Shown here piece after piece: positions 55,120 to 63,470 of a stretch of 64,000 bases of DNA. The position numbers and the translations under genes were made by a program. The DNA lies in NCBI RefSeq assembly GCF_900631615.1, contig NZ_LR131273.1, positions 1,984,001 through 2,048,000 of the forward strand. The letters are read 5' to 3'. Origin of the DNA: Tsukamurella paurometabola. GTDB lineage: Bacteria; Actinomycetota; Actinomycetes; Mycobacteriales; Mycobacteriaceae. Position 1 is the stretch's first letter. Each line of letters opens with the position of its first letter. The notes beneath the pieces are model-generated. The model was not told the DNA's origin. It worked only from the letters and a program-made list of their open reading frames with translations, and did no database searches.

Positions 55120-56160
55120 TCAGGAGTGGATGAGCTCGCGGCGGGCCAGGTGGTGCGCCGGATCGCCGAACAGCTGCGACGACGAGTGCGCGCGCTTGAA
55201 ATACAGGTGTGCGTCGTGCTCCCACGTGATGCCGATGCCGCCGTGCAGCTGGATCATCTCCGCCGCGACGGTACTGAACGCCTCCGAGCAGTAGGCCTTC
55301 GCGGTCGCGACGGCGAGAGCGGCGGCGCCGTCACCGCGGTCGAGTGCGTCACCCGCCGCGAGCGCGGCGGAGCGGGCCGACTCCACCAGGACGAACATGT
55401 CGGCCATCCGATGCTTGAGCGCCTGGAACGAGCCGATCGGCCGCCCGAACTGCACCCGGCTGCCCGTGTACTGCACGGTCACCGCGAGGGCCTGTGCCGC
55501 CGCACCGGCCTGCTCGGCGGCGAGGACTGCGCACGCGACGTCGAGAGCGCGCTCGAGTGCGGCGGCGGCACCGTCCCGGACGAGCCGGGCGGGTGCACCG
55601 TCGACGACGACCTCGGCCAACCGCCGCGTCGGATCCATCGACGGGGTGTGCCGGCGGGTCGCCGCGGCGCCGTCGATGAGGTACAGCTCGTCGCCGGCCA
55701 CGACCAGGACGTCGTCCGCGAGGTCGCCGTCGAGGACGAAACGCGCCGTGCCGGAGAGCCGCCCGTCGACCACGGTGACGGGCCGGTCCGCGAAGTCGGT
55801 GCCGGCGAAGGCGACCGCCGCGATCCGCGCGCCGCTCGCGAGGCCGGCCAGCAGCTCCGCCTCGTCCGTCTGCGCGAGGAGGGTCGTCGCGAGCACCGCG
55901 GAGCCGAGGAGGGGCGACGGGACGAGGTGCCGCCCGAGCTCCTCGGCGACGACCTGCAGCGCGCGGACCCCTGCGCCCACGCCGTCGTGCTCCTCCGGGA
56001 CGGCGAGCGCCGCCACCCCGACCTGCTCGCACAGCACGGACCACAGGCCGCGGTCGAAGCCGTCGGGCGCGTCGATCGCGGCGCGGAGCGCGGCCGGCGA
56101 CCACCGCCGGTCGACGACGCTGCGGACGGCGCCCGCCAGATCGTCCAGTTCCGAGGTCAT
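55120..56160 (-). CDS. fadE33: Acyl-CoA dehydrogenase, FadE33-like (KstR2 regulon)
   Basis: A 346-residue short acyl-CoA dehydrogenase-fold subunit. Recognisable phrases are ALAVPEEHDGVGAGVRALQVV, GSRVQFGRPIGSFQALKHRMAD and AEMIQLHGGIGITWEHDAHLYFKRA. It is the last of three overlapping fadE genes after fadD3, in the order of Rv3562-Rv3564. Such subunits pair as heterotetramers to dehydrogenate CoA thioesters derived from HIP. The exact subunit number is assigned from position and size, so fadE32/33 could be interchanged. Confidence 0.82.
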   Translation of the reverse strand: MTSELDDLAGAVRSVVDRRWSPAALRAAIDAPDGFDRGLWSVLCEQVGVAALAVPEEHDGVGAGVRALQVVAEELGRHLVPSPLLGSAVLATTLLAQTDEAELLAGLASGARIAAVAFAGTDFADRPVTVVDGRLSGTARFVLDGDLADDVLVVAGDELYLIDGAAATRRHTPSMDPTRRLAEVVVDGAPARLVRDGAAAALERALDVACAVLAAEQAGAAAQALAVTVQYTGSRVQFGRPIGSFQALKHRMADMFVLVESARSAALAAGDALDRGDGAAALAVATAKAYCSEAFSTVAAEMIQLHGGIGITWEHDAHLYFKRAHSSSQLFGDPAHHLARRELIHS

Positions 56161-57170
56161 CGCGCCGCCTTCCGGATCGCGCCGAGCACCGTCGCGCGGT
56201 GCTCGGCCTGGGTTCCCCAGGCCGACTGCAGTGCCCGGACCTTGGTGATCCACAGTCCCAGGTCGTACTCCGCGGTGTAGCCGATCGCGCCGTGGACCTG
56301 GAGTGCCGTCCGCGCCGCCAGGTAGGCCGCGTCGGCGGCGGCGACCCGCGCCGCCGCGACGTCGCGCGCGGGATCGAGATCGACGCCGCGCGAGGCGCTC
56401 CCGGACAGGGCCACTGCCGCGCCGCTCAGCAGCGGCGCCGCCAGTTCCAGTCGCGTCGCCACGTCGGCGAGGAGGTGCTTGATCGCCTGGTACTCGCCGA
56501 TCGCCCTCCCGTACTGGGCGCGGGCTTTCGCGTACTCGACGGTGTCGTCGAGCAGGCGCCGCCCTGCGCCGAGCAGCTGCGCCGCCACCGCGAACGCCCC
56601 GGCCATCTCCGCCGATTGAACACCGTTCACGGCAGCGCGACCTGGGCTTTCTGTGTCAGGAACAGTGTTCAATTCCGTGGCGAAGAGGCGGCGGGTCCGG
56701 TCGACCGAGCCCAGAGGGGCGGTCGACGGTGCGGGCACCTCCGCGATCGCCCCACCCGGGTTGACCACGAAGCGGAGGTCCGCGACGTCGGCGTCGAGCA
56801 GGTACGGCGTGCGGGGCGGCAGCGCGACGGTGCCGATCGCCCCCTCCGCGAGCGCTCGGAGGCGCTCGCCGTCGCCGAGTAGTGCGGGCAGCACCGCGAT
56901 CGACTCCACGACGGGGCCGGGCACGCCGTGATAGCCCAGGGCCTGCAGGGCGACGGCGAGGTCCATCGCGTCGCCGCCGACGCCGCCGTGCTCCTCGGCG
57001 ATCGCGAGGCCGGTCACGCCGAGATCGGCGAGCGCCGCCCAGATCTTCCGTCCGGGGCCGCTCTCACCCTCGGCCCAGGCGCGCGCCGCGGCCACCACGC
57101 CGGCTCCCGAGAGCAGGTCGTCGAGCGACTCCGCGAAGGCCTCGTTCTCCTGCGACGGTGCGAATCTCAT
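56157..57170 (-). CDS. fadE32: Acyl-CoA dehydrogenase, FadE32-like
   Basis: A 337-residue acyl-CoA dehydrogenase-like subunit starting MRFAPSQENEAFAESLDDLL. It has the QYGRAIGEYQAIKHLLADV segment and a C-terminal LQVHGAIGYTAEYDLGLWITK region. It overlaps both neighbours by 4 bp (ATGA), so it is translated in a coupled manner with FadE31 and FadE33. Expected to act with one of them on ring C/D CoA intermediates. Confidence 0.82.
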   Translation of the reverse strand: MRFAPSQENEAFAESLDDLLSGAGVVAAARAWAEGESGPGRKIWAALADLGVTGLAIAEEHGGVGGDAMDLAVALQALGYHGVPGPVVESIAVLPALLGDGERLRALAEGAIGTVALPPRTPYLLDADVADLRFVVNPGGAIAEVPAPSTAPLGSVDRTRRLFATELNTVPDTESPGRAAVNGVQSAEMAGAFAVAAQLLGAGRRLLDDTVEYAKARAQYGRAIGEYQAIKHLLADVATRLELAAPLLSGAAVALSGSASRGVDLDPARDVAAARVAAADAAYLAARTALQVHGAIGYTAEYDLGLWITKVRALQSAWGTQAEHRATVLGAIRKAAR

Positions 57171-58327
57171 CGGGCTCCCCGGGGTAGGCCGAGGAGTCGC
57201 TCGGCGATGGTGTTGCGCTGGATCTGGTCGGTGCCGCCGTAGATGGGGCCCGCCAGGGAGAACAGGTATCCGGCCGGCCAGCGGCCCGCATCGGGCGCGC
57301 AGTCGCCGGTGAGCTCGGCCCGCGGTCCGAGCAGGTCGAGGGCGGTCTCGTGCAGCTCCACGTCGAGATGGCTCCAGAACAGCTTGTTCACACTGGATTC
57401 CGGCCCGAGCTCGCCGCCGTCCTGCAGGCGGGTGACGGTGCCGAACGTGTACAGCTGGTACGCGCGGGCACCGATCCAGGCGTCGGCGACGCGCTGCGCC
57501 GCGGCGCTCGTGGTATCGCCGTCCTCGCGCTCCCACAGGTCGACGAGGGCGTCGGCGGCCGAGAGGAACCTGCCGGGGCTGCGGAGTGAGAGCCCCCGCT
57601 CGTTGTTAGCGGTCGTCATGGCGACGCGCCAGCCCTGCCCGGGTTGGCCGATCACGTCGGCGTCGGGCACGAAGACGTCGTCGAGGAAGATCTCGGCGAA
57701 GCCCGGCTCGCCGTCGAGCTGAGGGATCGGGCGCACGGTGACACCGGGTGCGCGCAGGTCGAACATGAGGTAGGTCAGGCCGCGGTGCCGCTCCGATCCG
57801 GGTTCGCTGCGGAACAGACCGAAGGCGCCGTCGGCGAAGGCCGCCCGGGAGCTCCACGTCTTCTGGCCGGAGAGCCTCCAGCCGCCCTCGACGCGGCTCG
57901 CGGTCGAACGGAGCGAGGCGATGTCGCTGCCCGCCTCCGGCTCCGACCAGGCCTGTGCCCACACCTTCTCCGAGCGGGCCATCGCGGGCAGGATCCGTGC
58001 GCGCTGCTCGTCGGTGCCGTGGCTGAACAACGTGGGCGCCAGCATGAACAGGCCGTTCTGGTTCACCCGCAGCGGCGCACCCGCGGCGTAGTACTCCTCC
58101 TCGAAGACGACCCACTGCAGCAGCGTCGCGTCGCGGCCGCCGTACTCCGCGGGCCAGGAGACCGCGGCGAGGCCTGCGTCGGCCAGCTTCGCCTCCCAGT
58201 CACGGTGTGCGGCGAAGCCCTCGGCGGTGTCGAAGGAGGGGAGGGGCGAAGCGGGCACGTGAGCGGCCAGCCAGGCGCGCACCTCGTCGCGGAACGCGAC
58301 CGTCGCGTCGTCGAACTCGAGGTCCAC
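57167..58327 (-). CDS. fadE31: Acyl-CoA dehydrogenase, FadE31-like
   Basis: A 386-residue full-size acyl-CoA dehydrogenase. Visible are SWPAEYGGRDATLLQWVVFEEEY, the FAD/substrate loop AQAWSEPEAGSDIASLRS, GWRLSGQKTWSS and the C-terminal AGPIYGGTDQIQRNTIAERLLGLP. The GTG start (VDLEFDD) shares a base with the TAG of the crotonase gene. Length agrees with Rv3562 (377 aa). Confidence 0.85.
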   Translation of the reverse strand: MDLEFDDATVAFRDEVRAWLAAHVPASPLPSFDTAEGFAAHRDWEAKLADAGLAAVSWPAEYGGRDATLLQWVVFEEEYYAAGAPLRVNQNGLFMLAPTLFSHGTDEQRARILPAMARSEKVWAQAWSEPEAGSDIASLRSTASRVEGGWRLSGQKTWSSRAAFADGAFGLFRSEPGSERHRGLTYLMFDLRAPGVTVRPIPQLDGEPGFAEIFLDDVFVPDADVIGQPGQGWRVAMTTANNERGLSLRSPGRFLSAADALVDLWEREDGDTTSAAAQRVADAWIGARAYQLYTFGTVTRLQDGGELGPESSVNKLFWSHLDVELHETALDLLGPRAELTGDCAPDAGRWPAGYLFSLAGPIYGGTDQIQRNTIAERLLGLPRGAR

Positions 58328-59229
58328 TACTCGGCCTTCCGTGCGGCGTCGTCGGTCGCGCTGCGCGCCCCGGACGCCATCGATTTGGCGCTCTGGCCGC
58401 CGAGGGAGTCGCCGCCCGAGACCTCGGCGTTGTGCGCGTGCGCGAAGTGGTGGAGGCCGAACACCGAGTCCATGCCCGCACGCATCCCCATGAGGTCCTC
58501 GCACTGGTTGACCGCCTTCTTGGTCAGCGCCAGTCCGAAGCTCGGCATGTCCGCGATGCGCTCGGCCAGAGCGAGGGTCTCCTCCTCGAGTTCGGCGCGC
58601 GGCACGACGCGGTTGACCATGCCCCACTCCTTGGCCTGGTGCGCCGAGAAGCGGTCGCCCGTGAACAAGAACTCCTTGGCGGCCCGCGGTCCCATGACCC
58701 AGGGGTGTGCGAAGTACTCGACGCCGGGAATGCCCATGCGCACCACGGGATCCGAGAAGAACGCGTCGTCCGAGGCCACGATGAGGTCGCAGGACCACGC
58801 CAGCATCAGTGCGCCGGCGATGCAGGCGCCCTGCACCGAAGCGATCACGGGCTTGGGGATCTCCCGCCATCGGCGGCACATCCCGAGGTACACCTCGGAC
58901 TCGCGGGCGAAGCGCTGGTCGCCACCCTCCCTGCCGACGTGGTCCCACCACAGGACCGCCGTGTTCTCGAAGTGCTGATCCACGTCACGGCCCGGCGTCC
59001 CGATGTCGTGGCCGGCGGAGAAGTGCTTCCCGTTGCCCGCCAGCACGATCACCTTGACCGCCGGATCCTCGACCGCGCGCACGAAGGCCGCGTCGAGGGC
59101 GTAGGTCATGGCCGAGTTCTGCGCGTTGCGGTACTCGGGCCGGTTCATCGTCACGACGGCGACGGGGCCGCGGAGCTCGTAGGTCACCACCTCCTGCTCG
59201 TCGGCGGTGGGGGGCGTGTTCTCGGTCAT
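58327..59229 (-). CDS. Crotonase-fold protein lacking canonical catalytic Glu residues
   Basis: A 300-residue enoyl-CoA hydratase/isomerase-superfamily protein. The oxyanion/CoA loop NGKHFSAGHDIG and the KPVIASVQGACIAGALMLAWSCDL segment are recognisable. Aligned to rat mitochondrial hydratase, the positions of Glu144 (GGCELA) and Glu164 (QPEILLG) hold Met (GALMLA) and Val (DPVVRMG). The C-terminus is ~35 residues longer than standard, with a His-rich FGLHHFAHAHN stretch. It sits between fadD3 and fadE31, where M. tuberculosis has no such gene. Activity is therefore uncertain; a lyase, hydrolase or isomerase role in ring C/D catabolism is possible. Confidence 0.82.
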   Translation of the reverse strand: MTENTPPTADEQEVVTYELRGPVAVVTMNRPEYRNAQNSAMTYALDAAFVRAVEDPAVKVIVLAGNGKHFSAGHDIGTPGRDVDQHFENTAVLWWDHVGREGGDQRFARESEVYLGMCRRWREIPKPVIASVQGACIAGALMLAWSCDLIVASDDAFFSDPVVRMGIPGVEYFAHPWVMGPRAAKEFLFTGDRFSAHQAKEWGMVNRVVPRAELEEETLALAERIADMPSFGLALTKKAVNQCEDLMGMRAGMDSVFGLHHFAHAHNAEVSGGDSLGGQSAKSMASGARSATDDAARKAE

Positions 59230-60755
59230 CGCTTCTCTCCTGCTGCAGGGTCGGGCTCGCCGCGCAGGACGCGCTTGAGCACCTTTCCGGTCGCGTTGCG
59301 CGGTAGCTCGCTCACGAACTCCACGCTCCGGGGGACTTTGAAGTTGGCCAGGAACTCCCGGCAGTGGTCGATCACGGCGGTCTCGGTCAGCGTGCGTCCC
59401 GCGGTGAGCACGACGAAGGCCTTGCCGACCTCGCCGAGGCGGGGTTCGGGCACACCGACGACGGCGCTCTCCGCGACGCCCGGGATCCGCGCGATCACCT
59501 GCTCGATCTCCGCCGGGTAGACGTTGAAGCCGCCGTTGGTGAACATGTCCTTGATGCGGTCGGTGATCTTCAGATTCCCCGCGTCGTCCATCGAACCGGC
59601 GTCGCCGGTGTGGAACCAGCCGTCGGCGTCGAACGCCTTCGCCGTCGCCTCGGGATCCTCGAAGTACTCGGTGATCACGTTGGGGCCGCGCACCAGGATC
59701 TCGCCGTCGTCCGCGATCCGAACCTCCATGTCGCGCACGGCCCGGCCGGACGTCGTGGCGATCACCTCGGGGTCGTCGTCCGCGCGGCACATGGTGACGA
59801 CGGGGGCCTCGGAGAGCCCGTAGGCGGTGAGCACCCGGTCGTAGCGCAGCTCGTCACGCATGCGCTCGATCAGCACGACGGGGATCGTGGCCGCGCCGGT
59901 GGTCGCGGCGCGCAGGCTCGAGAGGTCGTACTGCTCGCGGTCGGGGTGGTCGAGCATCATCTGGTGCACGGTGGGCACACCGGGCAGTACCGAGATCCGT
60001 TCCCGTTGGATGAGTTCGAAGGCCCGCACCACGTCGAAGGTCTGCGCCGGATAGATCGCCGCGCCGCACTGGAGTGCGGCCAGGATCCCGGCTTTGAAGC
60101 CGAAGATGTGGAAGAAGGGGCTCAGGATCAGGTAGCGGTCGGCGTCCGTGACGCCGACCAGCTCGGCCCAGTTCGCGGCGTTCGCCAGGGTCTGGGCGTG
60201 GGTGCTCATCGCGCCCTTGCTGCGGCCCGACGTGCCGGAGGTGAAGAAGATGTCCGACGGGTCGTCGGGCGTCACCGCGGCGGCGGCACCGTCGAGCTCG
60301 GCATCCGTGATCCGCGCGCCGCGCGCGGGCACCCCGTGCCATTCGGGGAGCCGGAGGACGCTCACGATGTCGCCGGGCAGGCCGCCCGCGGTCTCGACGA
60401 CGAGTTCCAGTCGGTCGACACCGAGGAACGGGCCGGCCACCACGAAGGCCCGGGCGCGGGTCCGCACGAGCAGATCGACGATCTCGGGGCCGGTGTACCG
60501 GGTGTTCACCGGGACCAGGACGGCACCGATGTAGGCGGCGCCGAGCGCGGCCTCGATCCACTCGTGGCCGTTCGGCGCGCAGACGGCGACGCGGTCGCCC
60601 CGTCGGATCCCTTCCGCGAGCAGCGTCCGCGCGACGTCGCGGGCGCGACCGTGCAGATCGGCGTAACTGATCCGCAGGTCGCCGTCGACCACGGCGGCGT
60701 GCTCGCCGAACCGGTCCGCGGCGTCGCGCAGAGCCGCTGCGATGGTGCGTGACAT
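59226..60755 (-). CDS. fadD3: HIP-CoA ligase FadD3
   Basis: A 509-residue ANL-superfamily acyl-CoA synthetase (Rv3561 is 503 aa). The adenylation P-loop is DIFFTSGTSGRSKGAM, then the AYGLSE motif, GWFHTGDAGSMDDAGNLKITDRIKDMFTNGGFNVYPAEIE (landmark) and the catalytic Lys in PRNATGKVLKRVL. FadD3 activates HIP, the C/D-ring remnant released by HsaD, to HIP-CoA. HIP-CoA is also the inducer that releases KstR2. It starts 32 bp from the first KstR2-type site, divergent from fadE30. Confidence 0.93.
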   Translation of the reverse strand: MSRTIAAALRDAADRFGEHAAVVDGDLRISYADLHGRARDVARTLLAEGIRRGDRVAVCAPNGHEWIEAALGAAYIGAVLVPVNTRYTGPEIVDLLVRTRARAFVVAGPFLGVDRLELVVETAGGLPGDIVSVLRLPEWHGVPARGARITDAELDGAAAAVTPDDPSDIFFTSGTSGRSKGAMSTHAQTLANAANWAELVGVTDADRYLILSPFFHIFGFKAGILAALQCGAAIYPAQTFDVVRAFELIQRERISVLPGVPTVHQMMLDHPDREQYDLSSLRAATTGAATIPVVLIERMRDELRYDRVLTAYGLSEAPVVTMCRADDDPEVIATTSGRAVRDMEVRIADDGEILVRGPNVITEYFEDPEATAKAFDADGWFHTGDAGSMDDAGNLKITDRIKDMFTNGGFNVYPAEIEQVIARIPGVAESAVVGVPEPRLGEVGKAFVVLTAGRTLTETAVIDHCREFLANFKVPRSVEFVSELPRNATGKVLKRVLRGEPDPAAGEKR

Positions 60756-60773
60756 GCGCAAACCCTTCTGCCT

Positions 60774-60787
60774 AGCAAGTGCTTGGT
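60774..60787. promoter_or_regulatory. KstR2-type box (fadD3 side)
   Basis: AGCAAGTGCTTGGT fits the KstR2 consensus AnCAAGnnCTTGnT at all fixed positions. It is 18 bp upstream of the fadD3 start codon. Confidence 0.75.
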
Positions 60788-60800
60788 AGAACACGTTACA
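60787..60800. promoter_or_regulatory. KstR-type box adjoining the KstR2 site
   Basis: TAGAACACGTTACA fits TnnAACnnGTTnnA fully and shares its first base with the last base of the KstR2-type site. Dual occupancy by KstR and KstR2 would be sterically constrained. Confidence 0.6.
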
Positions 60801-60825
60801 GTGCGAGTCGAGTCTGTGTAACCTG

Positions 60826-60853
60826 ATTCCACCAAGCAATTGCTTGGTGGAAT
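60826..60853. promoter_or_regulatory. 28-bp perfect palindrome, KstR2-like (fadE30 side)
   Basis: Every base from 60826 to 60853 is self-complementary around the centre AAGCAATTGCTT. The central part carries two overlapping near-matches to AnCAAGnnCTTGnT, each with one mismatch. It ends 15 bp before the fadE30 GTG and would cover its promoter or transcription start. Confidence 0.75.
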
Positions 60854-60868
60854 GGCGAAGGGAGTGCC

Positions 60869-62029
60869 GTGGCCACGGCGAGCGGTGAGACGGACGCGGA
60901 ATTCCGGGCGCGGATCCGCGACTGGCTCGCGACCAACCTGTCCGGCGAGTTCGCCGCGCTCCGCGGCGCGGGAGGCCCGGGACGTGAACACGAGTACTTC
61001 GACGAGCGCGTCGCATGGGAGCGCCACCTGGCCGCCGCCGGGCTGAACTGCATCGGCTGGCCGACCGAGAACGGCGGCGGCGGAGCGTCGCTCGCGCAGC
61101 AGGTGATCTTCCACGAGGAGTACGCCCGCGCCGGTGCCCCCGCGAAGGTCTCACACCTCGGGCAGGAGCTGCTCGGCCCCACGCTCATCGCCTTCGGCAC
61201 CGACGAGCAGAAGGCCCGTTTCCTGCCCGCGATCCGCGATGTCCGCGAGCTGTGGTGCCAGGGGTACTCCGAGCCCGGCGCCGGCTCCGACCTGGCGAAC
61301 GTCAGCACCACCGCGCGCCTCGAGGGCGGCGAGTGGGTGATCTCCGGGCAGAAGGTCTGGACTTCGCTCGCGCACGTCGCCGACTGGTGCTTCGTGGTCG
61401 CCCGCACCGAGCCCGGTTCCGCCCGGCACAGGGGACTGTCGTACCTGCTCGTCCCGATGGACCAGCCGGGTGTCGAGGTACGGCCGATCGTGCAGCTCAC
61501 CGGCACGTCGGAATTCAACGAGGTCTTCTTCGACGGTGCCCGCACCGCCGCCGCCAACGTGGTCGGCGCTCCGGGCGAGGGTTGGCGCGTCGCCATGGGG
61601 ACGCTCGCCTTCGAGCGCGGCGTCGCCACCCTCGGCCAGCAGATCGGCTTCCGGCGCGAGCTGCAGGCGCTCACCGATCTCGCCCTCGACAACGGTGCCG
61701 CCGCCCGCCCCGAGGTCGCCGACGCCCTCCGCCGCGCGTGGACCGAGCTCGACGTCATGCGGGCGCACGCCCTCCGGACCCTCGGCTCCGCCGAGACCGG
61801 CACCGCCGAGGTCGCGAAGTTGCTGTGGGCCAACTGGCACCGCAGGCTCGGCGAGCTCGCGATGACGGTGCGCGGCACCGACGGCCTGCTCGCCGACCCC
61901 GAGCTCGACGACTGGCAGCGTCTCTACCTGTTCACCCGGGCCGACACGATCTACGGCGGCTCCAACGAGATCCAGCGCAACATCATCGCCGAGCGTGTGC
62001 TCGGCCTGCCGAGAGAGGCCCGCCCATGA
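60869..62029 (+). CDS. fadE30: Acyl-CoA dehydrogenase FadE30 (Rv3560c-like)
   Basis: A 386-residue acyl-CoA dehydrogenase (Rv3560c is 385 aa) starting at GTG with GAAGGGAG just upstream. Key phrases are GWPTENGGGGASLAQQVIFHEEYARAGAP, the SEPGAGSDLANVSTTARL loop, EWVISGQKVWTS and the terminal IYGGSNEIQRNIIAERVLGLP. It is the first gene of the fadE30-SDR-kstR2-fadA6 operon and acts in breakdown of HIP-derived CoA thioesters. Confidence 0.92.
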   Translation: MATASGETDAEFRARIRDWLATNLSGEFAALRGAGGPGREHEYFDERVAWERHLAAAGLNCIGWPTENGGGGASLAQQVIFHEEYARAGAPAKVSHLGQELLGPTLIAFGTDEQKARFLPAIRDVRELWCQGYSEPGAGSDLANVSTTARLEGGEWVISGQKVWTSLAHVADWCFVVARTEPGSARHRGLSYLLVPMDQPGVEVRPIVQLTGTSEFNEVFFDGARTAAANVVGAPGEGWRVAMGTLAFERGVATLGQQIGFRRELQALTDLALDNGAAARPEVADALRRAWTELDVMRAHALRTLGSAETGTAEVAKLLWANWHRRLGELAMTVRGTDGLLADPELDDWQRLYLFTRADTIYGGSNEIQRNIIAERVLGLPREARP

Positions 62030-62814
62030 GCGCCATTCCCGCACCTCCGTACCCGCAGGGCCGCAACCTGCTCGAGGGCAAGGTCGTCGTCGTCACCGCG
62101 GCGGCCGGCACCGGTATCGGCTCCGCGACCGCCCGGCGCTGCCTGGAGGAGGGCGGCAGTGTCGTCATCTCCGACTGGCACGAGCGCCGCCTGGGGGAGA
62201 AGCGCGATGAGCTCGCCGCGGAGTTCGGTGACCGCGTGCACGCGATCACCTGTGACGTCACCGTCGAGGACCAGGTCCAGGGACTGCTCGACGGTGCCGC
62301 GGAGCGGTACGGCCGGATCGACGTGCTGGTCAACAACGCCGGGCTCGGCGGCAGCGTCGCCGTGCAGGACATGACCGACGAGCAGTGGTCCCGGGTGCTG
62401 GACGTGACCCTCACGGGCACCTTCCGCGCCACCCGCGCTGCCATCAACCGGTTCATCGCCCAGGGCGGGGGCGGCGTCATCGTCAACAACGCCTCCGTGA
62501 TCGGCTGGCGAGCGCAGGCCGAGCAGGCGCACTACGCCGCCGCCAAGGCCGGCGTCATGGCGCTCACCCGCTGCTCGGCCGTCGATGCGGCGCCGCACGG
62601 CGTGCGGATCAACGCCGTCTCGCCGAGCATCGCGATGCACGCCTTCCTCGCCAAGGTCACCTCCGACGAGCTGCTCGACGAGCTCTCGCGCCGCGAGGTC
62701 TTCGGGCGTGCCGCCGAACCCTGGGAGGTCGCGAACGTGATCGTCTTCCTGGCCTCCGAGTACAGTTCGTACATGACCGGCGAGGTGGTCTCGGTGAGCA
62801 GTCAGCATGCGTAG
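62026..62814 (+). CDS. Short-chain dehydrogenase IpdF-like (Rv3559c)
   Basis: A 262-residue classical SDR. The cofactor motif is TAAAGTGIGSATA (TGxxxGIG variant), then NNAG in VLVNNAGLGGS, catalytic Ser in NNASVIGWRA and the YxxxK in HYAAAKAG. It corresponds in position to Rv3559c, which oxidises the hydroxyl of the HIP-CoA series. The ATG overlaps the fadE30 stop (ATGA). Its 3' end is duplicated immediately downstream. Confidence 0.88.
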   Translation: MSAIPAPPYPQGRNLLEGKVVVVTAAAGTGIGSATARRCLEEGGSVVISDWHERRLGEKRDELAAEFGDRVHAITCDVTVEDQVQGLLDGAAERYGRIDVLVNNAGLGGSVAVQDMTDEQWSRVLDVTLTGTFRATRAAINRFIAQGGGGVIVNNASVIGWRAQAEQAHYAAAKAGVMALTRCSAVDAAPHGVRINAVSPSIAMHAFLAKVTSDELLDELSRREVFGRAAEPWEVANVIVFLASEYSSYMTGEVVSVSSQHA

Positions 62815-62861
62815 TCAGTGTCCGCCCGACGTGCCCTTCGCGGTGGTCTCGGTGAGCAGTC
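62784..62861. repeat. Short direct duplication at the SDR/kstR2 junction
   Basis: Twenty identical bases (GGTGGTCTCGGTGAGCAGTC) occur at 62784-62803 and again at 62842-62861, 58 bp apart. The first copy encodes the SDR C-terminus (VVSVSSQHA, stop). The second, read in the same way, gives VVSVSSRDA and a TAA that overlaps the kstR2 ATG (ATGCCTAA), suggesting it retains the ancestral gene junction. The insert contains GACGTGCCCTTCGC, similar to the insert at the chsH2/chsH1 duplication. Confidence 0.85.
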
Positions 62862-62864
62862 GAG

Positions 62865-63470
62865 ATGCCTAAGCCGGATCCCTCCGCGCGTCGCGCCGAA
62901 GTGCTGTCGCTGAGCGCGAAGCTGTTCGCCGAGAACGGCTACCGCGCGACGACGGTGCGCGACATCGCCGACGCCGCGGGCATCCTGTCGGGCAGCCTGT
63001 ACCACCACTTCGATTCCAAGGAGTCGATGCTCGACGAGATCCTGCGGGACTTCCTCGACCGCCTCTTCGGCGAGTACCGCACCGTCCTCGCCGCCGTGGA
63101 CGCGCCGCGGGAGCAACTGCGCGGCTGCGTCATCGCCTCGTTCGCCGCGATCGACGCCAACCCCGACGCCGTCGCGATCTACCAGGCCGAGGCCCGCGGA
63201 CTCGCCCAGCAGGAGCGCTTCGCCTACATCGCGGACTTCCTGCAGGAGTTCCGTTCCATGTGGCGCGGCATCATCAGCCGTGGCATCGAAACCGGCGACT
63301 TCCGGCAGGACCTCGACGTCGATGTCACCTACCGATTCCTCCGTGACACCGTCTGGGTCGCCGTCCGCTGGTACCGACCCGGCGGGCAACTGTCCGTGGA
63401 CACGGTGGCCGATCAGTACCTCACGATCCTCGAGCACGGGATCGCCAGCCCCGAGAAGGAGCAGTCATGA
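62865..63470 (+). CDS. kstR2: TetR-family repressor KstR2
   Basis: A 201-residue TetR-type regulator. The HTH (TTVRDIADAAGILSGSLYHHF, landmark, ~residues 27-47) is nearly identical to KstR2 of mycobacteria. So are the YQAEARGLAQQERFAYI and FLRDTVWVAVRWYRPGG regions of the ligand domain, which binds HIP-CoA. It represses the HIP catabolic genes through AnCAAGnnCTTGnT sites such as those at 60774 and 60826. It lies in the operon it probably controls. The ATG overlaps a relic stop codon from the upstream duplication, and its 3' end overlaps fadA6. Confidence 0.94.
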   Translation: MPKPDPSARRAEVLSLSAKLFAENGYRATTVRDIADAAGILSGSLYHHFDSKESMLDEILRDFLDRLFGEYRTVLAAVDAPREQLRGCVIASFAAIDANPDAVAIYQAEARGLAQQERFAYIADFLQEFRSMWRGIISRGIETGDFRQDLDVDVTYRFLRDTVWVAVRWYRPGGQLSVDTVADQYLTILEHGIASPEKEQS

